Source: JALORV01 sp035429805 (GTDB taxonomy: Bacteria > Pseudomonadota > Gammaproteobacteria > Burkholderiales > Burkholderiaceae_F). Taken from it: a DNA stretch of 32,114 nucleotides. The stretch spans positions 1-32,114 of the forward strand of contig DAOMFL010000043.1 in assembly GCA_035429805.1 (NCBI GenBank), in the 5' to 3' direction. Position numbers and translations under genes: made by a program. Below, piece by piece: positions 23,722 to 30,263 of this stretch. Within the stretch, counting starts at the first letter, position 1, and each line of letters begins with the position of its first letter. Below the pieces are notes generated by a model. It had not been told where the DNA came from. It was given only the letters and a program-made list of their open reading frames with translations, and made no database searches.

Positions 23722-25026
23722 TCACACTGGGCGCAGCTGCGGCCCGGTCATGGCGACAGACGGGCGACCGAGGCGCCATTGCATCGCGATCGCAGCGGCG
23801 GCCATGCCAATGTCGATGACCCACAGCAGCGTGTCGCGTCCCGTTTCCGCCGCGACCACGCCGCCGAGTCCCACTCCGGCGAAGCTGCCGAACTGGTGCA
23901 CCAGGCCCACGACGCCGAACAAGGTCGCCATGCGCGTGATGCCGAAGCGCTCCGCGACCTGCTGCGAGATTGCCGGCAGCAGCGCCATGTAACTCACGCC
24001 CATCAAGGCGGCAAAGCCCAGCATCGTTGCCGCAGTCGGCGTCAGCGTTAGGAACAGCGCCACCGAACCGCCGCGCAGCGCGAAGATCGTCATCAGGACC
24101 GTCCGAGTGCTATGCCGCCGCAGCCACCAGGCCACGCCGAGGCTGCCGGCAATGTTCGCCACACCGAGCACCGCCAGCCAGACCCCCGCCAGCGACGGCG
24201 GCAGCCCGCAGCGCTCGATGACTCCCGGCATGTAGGTGGTCAGGTAGCCCACATGAAAGCCACACACGGCATAGCTGCCGGCGATCATCCAGAAGTCCGC
24301 ACTGCGGAGCGCGCCGCTGCTGTCCGCCTTTGCAGCCGGTTCCATCGGCGCCTTCTTCGAGGAGGAGGCGAAGGGAAGCGCCAGCGGCCATGCGACGAGC
24401 GCCACGAGCGCCAGCGCGATCAACGCCGCGATCCAGCCGTACAGGTCGATCGCGAGCTGCGTTCCGGGCCCGAACAGCGTCTGGCCGGCCGATCCGCCAG
24501 CACTGACGAGGCCGAACGCCAGCGCGCGCTGCTGCAGCGGGACGCGTCGCCCGACCTCCGCGAGGAGCAGGTTGCTGCTGCCGACGGCGCTGCCGGCGAA
24601 CGCCAGCAGGACCATCACGACGGCAAGCGCGAAGAGCGAGTCCGCGAACGCGACCGCCGCAGTCGTCGCTGCAAGGAGCACCGCGCCGGACTGGATCAGC
24701 CGCCGCGCACCGAACCGATCGGCCAGCCAGCCGACGCCCGGTTGTGCGAAGCCCTGCGCGAGCTGCCCGGCAGCGATCGCCAGCCCCAGACCCGCTAGGC
24801 CGATCCCGGTGGCCGAATTCAGCGGCGACACGAACAGGCCGAAGGCCGAGCGCGACCCCATGACCAGCGCCATCAGCGCTGTCGCTGCTGTCACCGCGTG
24901 CCAGTGGCTGCGGGACGCGGACGTTGCGTGGGACTGGGCTGACTCCGACCGCGCGGAGCCGCTGCTCTGAAGCGACCCAGCGGCGGGGTACGGTACGGGG
25001 TCCTGACGGATGAATTGCGCTGCCAC
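23722..25026 (-). CDS. Major facilitator superfamily transporter (oxalate/formate-antiporter-like)
   Basis: The open frame continues upstream to 25281, but its first 85 codons are Arg-rich, low in hydrophobicity and unlike a permease. I take the GTG at 25026, which follows AGGAG (25041-25037) by ten bases and gives 434 residues, normal for the family. An ATG at 25086 is the alternative. There are twelve helices, with MGSRSAFGLFVSPL in helix 1 and the loop 2-3 motif GWLADRFGARRLI. The helix 1 sequence is like that of monocarboxylate/OFA-type transporters. The substrate is unknown. It is upstream of, and probably co-transcribed with, the small membrane protein gene. Confidence 0.87.
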   Translation of the reverse strand: MAAQFIRQDPVPYPAAGSLQSSGSARSESAQSHATSASRSHWHAVTAATALMALVMGSRSAFGLFVSPLNSATGIGLAGLGLAIAAGQLAQGFAQPGVGWLADRFGARRLIQSGAVLLAATTAAVAFADSLFALAVVMVLLAFAGSAVGSSNLLLAEVGRRVPLQQRALAFGLVSAGGSAGQTLFGPGTQLAIDLYGWIAALIALALVALVAWPLALPFASSSKKAPMEPAAKADSSGALRSADFWMIAGSYAVCGFHVGYLTTYMPGVIERCGLPPSLAGVWLAVLGVANIAGSLGVAWWLRRHSTRTVLMTIFALRGGSVALFLTLTPTAATMLGFAALMGVSYMALLPAISQQVAERFGITRMATLFGVVGLVHQFGSFAGVGLGGVVAAETGRDTLLWVIDIGMAAAAIAMQWRLGRPSVAMTGPQLRPV

Positions 25027-25388
25027 GGCTTGTCCGCTCCTCGAATTGAGCCGGCCGTGGCGACGGGCCGCGGACGGTGGACTCATTCTCGGCAGCCGAG
25101 GTATTCGCGGTGTTTCAGACGCGTATGACTTGGTTCCGCGTTTGTTGCACCGACCGGGTCTGCGTGCGCGGTTTCGTTCCGGGAGCCGCGTCGCGGCGGT
25201 CACCCGCGCCGTCGAGCCATGGCACTGCGGTTCTGCGGGGTGCTGACGCACCGGCCCACGACGGGTTTCATCGGAGCACAATGGGCTTCGGGCCGCCCGG
25301 GCGCGACTCCGTCAGCGGTGACTTGACCACGACCCGTATCTGCAGGACGCTGACGCCTGACCCGTCCCCGGACGTCGAAGGAGGGGAT
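25027..25388. other. Divergent intergenic region of 362 bp
   Basis: It lies between the start of the MFS gene and that of the transglutaminase-like lipoprotein gene. It includes the ribosome-binding sites of both (AGGAG at 25041-25037, minus strand, and AAGGAGG near 25378, plus strand). I see no RNA gene, no clear inverted repeat and no convincing -35/-10 pair. A TTGACC at 25323 lacks a recognisable -10 partner. Confidence 0.6.
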
Positions 25389-26636
25389 ATGTCCGACAGG
25401 CAGTCCAAGGCAATCCGCCAGTCCCGCTCGTCACCCGTTCGGCGTTCCGCAGCGGACGCCCGGCGAATCGCCGGTTCCCCATTTCGCGGACCCATGCGCC
25501 TGCTCGCCGCCGTGGGCTTTCTGGCACTCGCCGCGTGTGCGACGCCAACGCCCCCCGCACCGCGCGCAGATGACCTGCTGCACGATGAACTGTTCGCGCC
25601 ATCCTCCGTACCGATCAGCACCGAGGAGATCTTTGCGCTCAGCGAGCCGATGAAGCGGTACGTGCACCGGGAGATCGCGTCGCTGGCGAAGAGCGAGGGC
25701 GTCCAGGCAGGGCTCGTGAATGCGCTCTACAGCCGCGGGCAGCTGAAGATCGAGTACGACTCGACGCGGACGCGCAACGCCGCCGAGGCCTTCGATGCAC
25801 GCGCCGGCAACTGCCTGTCGCTGGTCGTGATGACGGCCGCGTTCGCCAAGGAACTCGGGCTTCAGGTGCGCTACCAGAGCGCTTATATCGAGGAGACCTG
25901 GACGCGCAACGGCAATCTGCTGCTGCGCGCGGGGCACGTGAACGTGACGCTCGGACCGAAGATGGCCGACCGCGCGGGCCGCCTGTCACGCGCGATCACG
26001 ATCGACTTCCTGCCCGCGCACGAGGCGCTCAACCTGCGCGCGGCGGAGGTACCCGAGCAGACCATCGTCGCGATGTTCATGAACAACCGCGCGGTGGAGG
26101 CCGTCGTCCGCGGACAGCTCGATGACGCTTATGCGTGGACCAGGGCTTCTTTGCAGGCGACCCCGGGCTTCCTCCCCGCCTACAACACGCTCGGCATCAT
26201 CTACAAGCGGCGCGACCATCCCGAACTGGCAGAAGCCGTGTTCCGCCTGGTGCTGCAGCAGGATCCCCACCACACGCGCGCGCTGTCGAACCTTGCGGAA
26301 CTCTATGCCGGCGAGGGCCGCGAAGCCGAAGCGGCGGTACTGCGCGCGCAACTGGCACAGCTGGAACCGGAACCGCCGCTGTATCTCTTCAACCTGGGCA
26401 TGCAGGCCATGCAGCGGCAGGACTATCGCGCGGCGCGCGAGTTCTTCGGCCGCGAGGCGGCACGCAACGGGTACACGACCGAGATCAGCTACTGGATCGG
26501 AGTCGCGATGTACCGCATGGGCGACTTCGAGCAGGCGAGCGTGTATCTCAACAACGCGCTCGACAGCAGCACGTCGAATGGCGAGCGCGAGCGCTATTCC
26601 GGCAAGCTGGCCCGGCTGAAGAGCGGGTTGAAGTAG
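25389..26636 (+). CDS. Lipoprotein with transglutaminase-like domain and TPR repeats
   Basis: The protein has 415 residues from the ATG at 25389, which follows a near-perfect AAGGAGG. A later ATG at 25494 would start directly at the signal peptide MRLLAAVGFLALAAC. Either way the lipobox LAAC puts a lipidated Cys at residue 50. Residues 115-210 are transglutaminase-like, with the triad Cys142 (AGNCLSLVV), His183 (AGHVNVTL) and Asp206 (ITIDFLP). From about 225 onward the sequence breaks into TPR-like helical pairs (NNRAVEAVVRGQLDDAYAW; YNTLGIIYKRRDHPELAE; LSNLAELYAGEGREAEA; FNLGMQAMQRQDYRAARE; YWIGVAMYRMGDFEQAS). Probable role: outer-membrane-attached protein or peptide hydrolase/crosslinker, with the TPRs binding a partner. 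Confidence 0.87.
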   Translation: MSDRQSKAIRQSRSSPVRRSAADARRIAGSPFRGPMRLLAAVGFLALAACATPTPPAPRADDLLHDELFAPSSVPISTEEIFALSEPMKRYVHREIASLAKSEGVQAGLVNALYSRGQLKIEYDSTRTRNAAEAFDARAGNCLSLVVMTAAFAKELGLQVRYQSAYIEETWTRNGNLLLRAGHVNVTLGPKMADRAGRLSRAITIDFLPAHEALNLRAAEVPEQTIVAMFMNNRAVEAVVRGQLDDAYAWTRASLQATPGFLPAYNTLGIIYKRRDHPELAEAVFRLVLQQDPHHTRALSNLAELYAGEGREAEAAVLRAQLAQLEPEPPLYLFNLGMQAMQRQDYRAAREFFGREAARNGYTTEISYWIGVAMYRMGDFEQASVYLNNALDSSTSNGERERYSGKLARLKSGLK

Positions 26637-26654
26637 TCAGACTGCTTGGGAGCG

Positions 26655-26692
26655 CAAAGAAAAACGGCCCCGGGCGGATCGCGCCGGGGCCG
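26655..26692 (-). terminator. Intrinsic terminator of the Lys-rich small protein gene
   Basis: On the minus strand CGGCCCCGG and CCGGGGCCG pair around a ten-base loop and are followed by TTTTTCTTT. This is a textbook rho-independent terminator, 18 bp after the stop of the gene at 26710-26928. It could also slow plus-strand transcripts. Confidence 0.85.
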
Positions 26693-26709
26693 CGTTATGA
26701 CGGGGGAAA

Positions 26710-26928
26710 CTAGCAACCGCCCTTCTTCGGCTTGCTCGCCTCGGCTTTCTTGGTGTCGTCCTTCTTGGCTGCATCCTTCTTGGCCTCGTCCTTCTTGGCG
26801 TCGTCCTTCTTGGCGTCGCCCTTGGTGGCCTCGGCCTTGGTGGGCTCGGCCTTCTTGTCCTGCGCGATGGCAGGCGCCTGGATCAGGGCAAACGCGGAAA
26901 CGGCAGCGGCGATGAGCAGTTTTTGCAT
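26710..26928 (-). CDS. Small secreted Lys/Asp-rich repeat protein
   Basis: The protein has 72 residues and starts at 26928. The N-terminal 22 residues are a signal peptide (QKLLIAAAVSAFALIQ, cleavage near AIA/QDK). The mature part of about 50 residues is almost entirely Lys, Asp, Glu and Ala in eight 5-residue units of the form xxKxx (such as AKKDD and AKKDE), ending KPKKGGC. Such charged sequence is disordered or helical, and I do not recognise a function. The C-terminal single Cys is notable. The gene has a clear terminator and a leader hairpin, so it is a real transcription unit. Confidence 0.8.
   Translation of the reverse strand: MQKLLIAAAVSAFALIQAPAIAQDKKAEPTKAEATKGDAKKDDAKKDEAKKDAAKKDDTKKAEASKPKKGGC
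26741..26860 (-). repeat. Eight tandem 15-bp coding repeats
   Basis: The 15-base units run without interruption from 26741 to 26860, with plus-strand forms such as TCGTCCTTCTTGGCG. They encode eight charged pentapeptides in the Lys-rich protein. The third and fourth full units (26786-26800 and 26801-26815) are identical. The array could change copy number by slippage. Confidence 0.85.
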
Positions 26929-26986
26929 GGATTCCAACTCCCTCGGGTCATGGTCGTAAGGTGCCTGGCGGCGGGACAACAACGAA

Positions 26987-27021
26987 TCGGCCCGTGCTGC
27001 GGTTGACGCGGCACGGGCCGA
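26987..27021 (-). promoter_or_regulatory. Strong hairpin in the leader of the Lys-rich protein gene
   Basis: TCGGCCCGTGC and GCACGGGCCGA are exact complements, and the stem can extend by four pairs (one G-U) to leave a five-base loop. It lies 58 bp upstream of the start codon at 26928, with no gene on the minus strand before it. A leader structure or the end of a short unannotated RNA would both fit. Confidence 0.5.
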
Positions 27022-27170
27022 CGAGACCGGCATTGTACCGGCGGTCTCCGCACGGGATCAGAGCCGCTCCATCCCTCGTGCCGGGTCATCTAAGCTTATG
27101 ACCGGAATGTCCTTGGCCCGGAACGACGCTGCGTTACCGTCCTGCTTCCCCGAACGGACGCACACCGGCC

Positions 27171-27656
27171 ATGACGACCACCATCGAATCCCCCCAGACG
27201 GCCCAGGACGTGCTCCCCGTCGAAGCGATCTTCGACCTCGCCGAAACCCGGCGCATCGAACTCGAGCTGCCCTACGCGGGCGCGGTGACGCCGGTGGAAG
27301 CCTGGAGGCTGGTAAGCCAGCGCGCCGCCAGGCTCGTGGACGTCCGCACGCCGGCGGAATTCAGGTTCGTCGGCTCGGTTCCCGGGTCGGTCAACATCGA
27401 ATGGCGTGGCACCGACGTCCTGCCCACCGCGATGTTCCTGGACGCGCTGCGCAACAAAGTGGACCCGACGCAACCGGTGCTGCTGCTGTGCCGAAGCGCT
27501 GTGCGATCTGACTCGGCAGCGCGCGCCGCGGCGGCGGCCGGATTCACCCGCGTCTACAACGTGCTCGAAGGCTTCGAGGGCAAGCGCAATCATGTGGGCC
27601 AGCGTGGCCAGATCGACGGCTGGCGCTGGCACCACCTGCCCTGGGTCCAGGACTGA
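27171..27656 (+). CDS. Rhodanese-like sulfurtransferase domain protein
   Basis: The protein has 161 residues and a single rhodanese domain. VDVRTPAEFRFVGSVPGSVNIEW is the substrate-site region, spread over residues 56-78. The active loop is Cys107 in LLLCRSAVRS, six residues long like small rhodaneses such as GlpE/PspE. The end (EGFEGKRNHVGQRGQIDGWRWHHLPW) matches the family's variant with a longer C-terminal tail. No signal peptide is seen, so the protein is cytoplasmic. It probably carries sulfane sulfur as a persulfide. It is monocistronic and converges with the DUF4255 gene 23 bp away. Confidence 0.9.
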   Translation: MTTTIESPQTAQDVLPVEAIFDLAETRRIELELPYAGAVTPVEAWRLVSQRAARLVDVRTPAEFRFVGSVPGSVNIEWRGTDVLPTAMFLDALRNKVDPTQPVLLLCRSAVRSDSAARAAAAAGFTRVYNVLEGFEGKRNHVGQRGQIDGWRWHHLPWVQD

Positions 27657-27679
27657 GCGTCCCGGCCGGCCGCGGCCGC

Positions 27680-28204
27680 CTATTCGCCCTCGAGGTGAAT
27701 GCTGCGGGCGTGGATCGGCAGCACTAACGGCGGAACGGCACCCAGAGTTGCCGACAGCGCCAGCAGTTCAGCCAGCGGCAAGTCCTCGACGAGCAACGCG
27801 ACATCCTCTGTCGCCTTGAACACCGCACCACCCTGGTTCAGCACATCACTGGTCAGGATGGGCCGGTCCGACAGCCGCCGCAGCGCCCATCCGACCACCG
27901 CTTGCTGGGCCGCCGGCGCCACTCCGTGCGCCCAGAGAAGATAGTGCAGATCGACGGCGACGGCTGACGGCCGCACTCCCGGCCGCACGTCGGGCTTGGG
28001 TGCTCCGGCGACCGGACGATTGCGCATCGCCGGCACCGGCACGAAGCGATACAGCCACAGCAGCACCTGGGCCGTGTCCGCCGCAGGCGACGAGGCGGGA
28101 TCGAAGGCCTTCACGCCGGTCACGCCAAGATTCGTGGGGAACCCGTCTGAAAGCATGCGTACCAGTGCCGCTGTCGTTGCTGCGAGTGCGCTGTAGGTGG
28201 CCAT
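27680..28204 (-). CDS. DUF4255 (Pvc16/Afp16 N-terminal-like) protein
   Basis: The protein has 174 residues. Recognisable DUF4255 landmarks are YSALAATTAALVRML at the start, VLLWLYRFVPVPAMRNRP in the middle, VAVDLHYLLWAHG, then QQAVVGWALRRLSDRPIL. The domain is found in extracellular contractile injection systems and tail-like loci, where Pvc16/Afp16 acts as the terminator cap at the tail end. Here it occurs without tube, spike or baseplate genes and as the last gene of a three-gene operon after a lipoprotein gene (gap of 30 bp). The only other such component seen is the tail sheath protein at 6474-7622. Confidence 0.8.
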   Translation of the reverse strand: MATYSALAATTAALVRMLSDGFPTNLGVTGVKAFDPASSPAADTAQVLLWLYRFVPVPAMRNRPVAGAPKPDVRPGVRPSAVAVDLHYLLWAHGVAPAAQQAVVGWALRRLSDRPILTSDVLNQGGAVFKATEDVALLVEDLPLAELLALSATLGAVPPLVLPIHARSIHLEGE

Positions 28205-28234
28205 CGGCGTCTTTCCTCGGTCGCGGTCCTGGAG

Positions 28235-28513
28235 TCAGCTTCCCGGCGTCGCCGCTGCCGGCCGCTCCGGAGGGAGTGCCGACCGCGCCGCCGGCAACGT
28301 GCTGGCGCCGGATGATCCATCGTCGGGCGGCGGCGGCACCGGCAGAGCGCGGTTGCGTTCGGTCCACGGTTGCAGGCTCGTGGCGGGTACCGTGATGACC
28401 TCGTGGAACTCGCCGATGTTGTATCCGCTCGTACCCAGCTGCAGGTTGTATCCCGCGCATCCGGCGGCACCCAGCATCACCGCAACGGCGACGGCAATCG
28501 ACCGCGTTCTCAT
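28235..28513 (-). CDS. Small lipoprotein between the VOC and DUF4255 genes
   Basis: The protein has 92 residues and starts at 28513. Its ATGA overlaps the VOC stop codon (28512-28510), so the two are translationally coupled. The lipobox LGAAGC puts the lipidated Cys at residue 19. The short mature protein has a Gly/Tyr-rich head (GYNLQLGTSGYNIGEFHEV), then a Pro/Ala-rich disordered tail after residue 55. The family is not recognised. I infer an outer-membrane-anchored linker or adaptor for the operon. Confidence 0.75.
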   Translation of the reverse strand: MRTRSIAVAVAVMLGAAGCAGYNLQLGTSGYNIGEFHEVITVPATSLQPWTERNRALPVPPPPDDGSSGASTLPAARSALPPERPAAATPGS

Positions 28514-29373
28514 TGCGGCCTCCACTCGGCAACGGCGAACGGCGCTCCGAGCGGATCCGCGAGCACCGCGATCTGCGACGCGTAATGCCGCCGCGGCGCG
28601 ACCAGCACCTGGCCACCGTTCGACTGCACCCGTTCGAGTATCGCGGCGACACTGGCCACCCTGACGTACGGGATCCACACGGCGCCGAGCGCCGGATCGG
28701 GATTGCGCATGATGCCGGCGCGGGCCTTCCCTCCTGCAGAAAGCACGTAGCCGCCCGTCGACTTGCCCTCGGCGGCGCCGACCGCGTAACCGAAGACGTC
28801 GCGATAGAAGTTGGCGGCGCGACCCGGCTCCTTCGTCCAGAGTTCCGCCCACAGCCACTCGTTGTTCTGGCCGACGACGTCAGCGGGATCACCGCCGTCG
28901 GCGCGCACCACTGCGAAGTGCGCGCCATCCGGATCGCTCAGCACCGTGAGTTCGCCGCGCCCGGACAGCGTGCGCGGTGCGACGACGACTTTGCCGCCCA
29001 ATTGCTGGGCGCGCGCCGCCATCGTCGCCGGGTCGCCGCTAGCCAGTCCGAGCCAGCGCGCACCTGTCTTTGCCTCGGGCGCGGCCGAGACGATGCCGCC
29101 GATCGCACGCCCGTTGGCGAGCACCGTGAAATAACGCGAACCGCCTTTGGACGACGCATGTTCGCGGAATTCCCAGCCGAAGACCTTCGAATAGAAGTCG
29201 CGTGAACGCTCGACATCCGTGCTGACCAGCTCGGCCCAGAGCCAGCGGCCGGCCGTGCGGGCGCCGGCCGCAGGCTCGCCCAGCGGGGGCAACTGCGCCG
29301 GCTGTGCCACGGCGTACGAAGGCGCCAGCGCAGCCAACAGCAGCGTCAACGCAATATCACGTGCTCGAACCAT
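28510..29373 (-). CDS. Exported VOC-family protein (two glyoxalase-like domains)
   Basis: The protein has 287 residues. Residues 1-23 are a signal peptide (ALTLLLAALAPSYAVAQ). Two tandem VOC domains follow, at about 43-160 (WAELVSTDVERSRDFYSKVFGWEF...FAVVRADG) and 172-285 (WAELWTKEPGRAANFYRDVFGYAV...FAVAEW). VOC proteins of this two-domain type include CFP32-like and glyoxalase/bleomycin-resistance relatives that bind metal or small ligands. Periplasmic export is uncommon. The start of the metal-site strand reads LWAEL in both halves. It heads an operon of three genes (VOC, lipoprotein, DUF4255). Confidence 0.85.
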   Translation of the reverse strand: MVRARDIALTLLLAALAPSYAVAQPAQLPPLGEPAAGARTAGRWLWAELVSTDVERSRDFYSKVFGWEFREHASSKGGSRYFTVLANGRAIGGIVSAAPEAKTGARWLGLASGDPATMAARAQQLGGKVVVAPRTLSGRGELTVLSDPDGAHFAVVRADGGDPADVVGQNNEWLWAELWTKEPGRAANFYRDVFGYAVGAAEGKSTGGYVLSAGGKARAGIMRNPDPALGAVWIPYVRVASVAAILERVQSNGGQVLVAPRRHYASQIAVLADPLGAPFAVAEWRPQ

Positions 29374-29456
29374 CGGAATTCCAGACGTTGCGACGCAGCT
29401 AGTGTAGCGATGCCGGTTTCGACGGCACGCCGGGCCGGTGCCTTCGCGATGCAGGA

Positions 29457-29485
29457 TTGGCAGTTGGACGCGCAGCCATCACAAT
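29457..29485 (+). promoter_or_regulatory. Candidate sigma-70 promoter of the lipoprotein gene
   Basis: TTGGCA (29457) and CACAAT (29480) are 17 bp apart, matching TTGACA and TATAAT at five and four bases. Transcription would start near 29492, about 24 bp before the start codon at 29516. Confidence 0.35.
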
Positions 29486-29515
29486 GCGGTCAACTCCGCA
29501 ACGATCGAATTTCCG

Positions 29516-30118
29516 ATGAACGCACTTCGCCTGACTGCCACCCTCGCCAGCGTGGCCGCGCTGCTCGCCGGCTGCGCCACGACGCGCATGGAAGCCCAGT
29601 GGTCCAACCCCGAATTCGGCGGCGCGAAGCTGCGTGACCAGACCGTCCTCGTCGCCTGCCAGGCCCGCGATTTCACGGTGCAGGCGGTGTGCGAAGACCA
29701 GATTGCCGGCCAGCTCGGAACACGCGGAGTCAAGCCCGTGAAATTCGCGGTGTCCAACTCCGGCGTGGCGCCGACCAACGAAGCCATCGAGGCTGCCGCA
29801 AAGAAGATCAATGCGCGCGCAGTCTTCCGCACGACGCTCAGCACGTCGATCCCGACGGTCAGTGCCGGTCCGACGATCGGCATCGGCGTCGGCGGCGGCG
29901 GCTATCGCGGCGGTGCCGCAGGCGGCATCTCGATGCCGATCGGCGGCAGCACGGTTTCGGAGGCCTACGCGGCCGACACCGCCATCATCGAGACGGCCAC
30001 CGGCAAGCTGATCTGGACCGGCCGCGCGACCAGTCCCACCGGCGGCGACGTCACGGCGCAGCTCTCGGAGTTGACGCGCGTCATGTTCGAAGCGCTCGCC
30101 TCCAGCGGCCCCTTCTAG
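29516..30118 (+). CDS. Lipoprotein of unknown function with glycine-rich segment
   Basis: The protein has 200 residues from the ATG at 29516. A lipoprotein signal peptide with lipobox LAGC (Cys19) opens it, followed by ATTRMEAQWSNPEF. A first part with the pattern of a small alpha/beta domain (VLVACQARDFTVQAVCEDQIAGQL; VKPVKFAV) has two cysteines that may pair. A Gly-rich run (IGVGGGGYRGGAAGG, about residues 122-140) leads to strands ending GKLIWTGRATSP. The order recalls DUF4136-type lipoproteins only loosely. It stands upstream of the molybdoenzyme gene, with 143 bp between them. Confidence 0.8.
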   Translation: MNALRLTATLASVAALLAGCATTRMEAQWSNPEFGGAKLRDQTVLVACQARDFTVQAVCEDQIAGQLGTRGVKPVKFAVSNSGVAPTNEAIEAAAKKINARAVFRTTLSTSIPTVSAGPTIGIGVGGGGYRGGAAGGISMPIGGSTVSEAYAADTAIIETATGKLIWTGRATSPTGGDVTAQLSELTRVMFEALASSGPF

Positions 30119-30130
30119 CGCGATAGCGCC

Positions 30131-30150
30131 GTAACACCCTGTAACAGAAG
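30131..30150. promoter_or_regulatory. GTAACA direct repeat upstream of the molybdoenzyme gene
   Basis: GTAACACCCT and GTAACAGAAG repeat the hexamer GTAACA with a 10-bp period, as OmpR-family operators do. It is related in form to GTTACA and GAAACA at 18797-18813. Confidence 0.45.
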
Positions 30151-30184
30151 GGATTCGAGGACTGCCTCGGAAGCAGCCGCGCGC

Positions 30185-30198
30185 TTGACTCCCATCAA
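30185..30198. promoter_or_regulatory. FNR/Anr-like box
   Basis: TTGAC-TCCC-ATCAA differs by one base from TTGAT-N4-ATCAA. It is centred about 70 bp before the start codon of the molybdopterin oxidoreductase, a place that fits oxygen-responsive activation. Confidence 0.6.
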
Positions 30199-30227
30199 GG
30201 GAGCCGGGCACGCGCCGCGGACAATTC

Positions 30228-30263
30228 GTATCTAGATACCCTACCGGGTATGGATATCTAGAT
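30228..30263. promoter_or_regulatory. Nested palindromes overlapping the molybdoenzyme start
   Basis: GTATCTAGATAC (30228-30239) is a perfect palindrome. ATACCC-TACC-GGGTAT (30236-30251) is a stem-loop. A second ATCTAGAT (30256-30263) runs into the start codon. ATCTAGAT occurs twice, 26 bp apart. A repressor site or an mRNA structure over the start is possible. Confidence 0.5.

Noticed and set aside
25027..25281. N-terminal extension of the second MFS transporter
   Set aside because: It is Arg-rich and non-hydrophobic. The GTG at 25026 has AGGAG at a suitable distance and gives a normal family length.
25323..25328. TTGACC as a -35 element before the TPR lipoprotein gene
   Set aside because: No -10-like hexamer lies 16-18 bp downstream.
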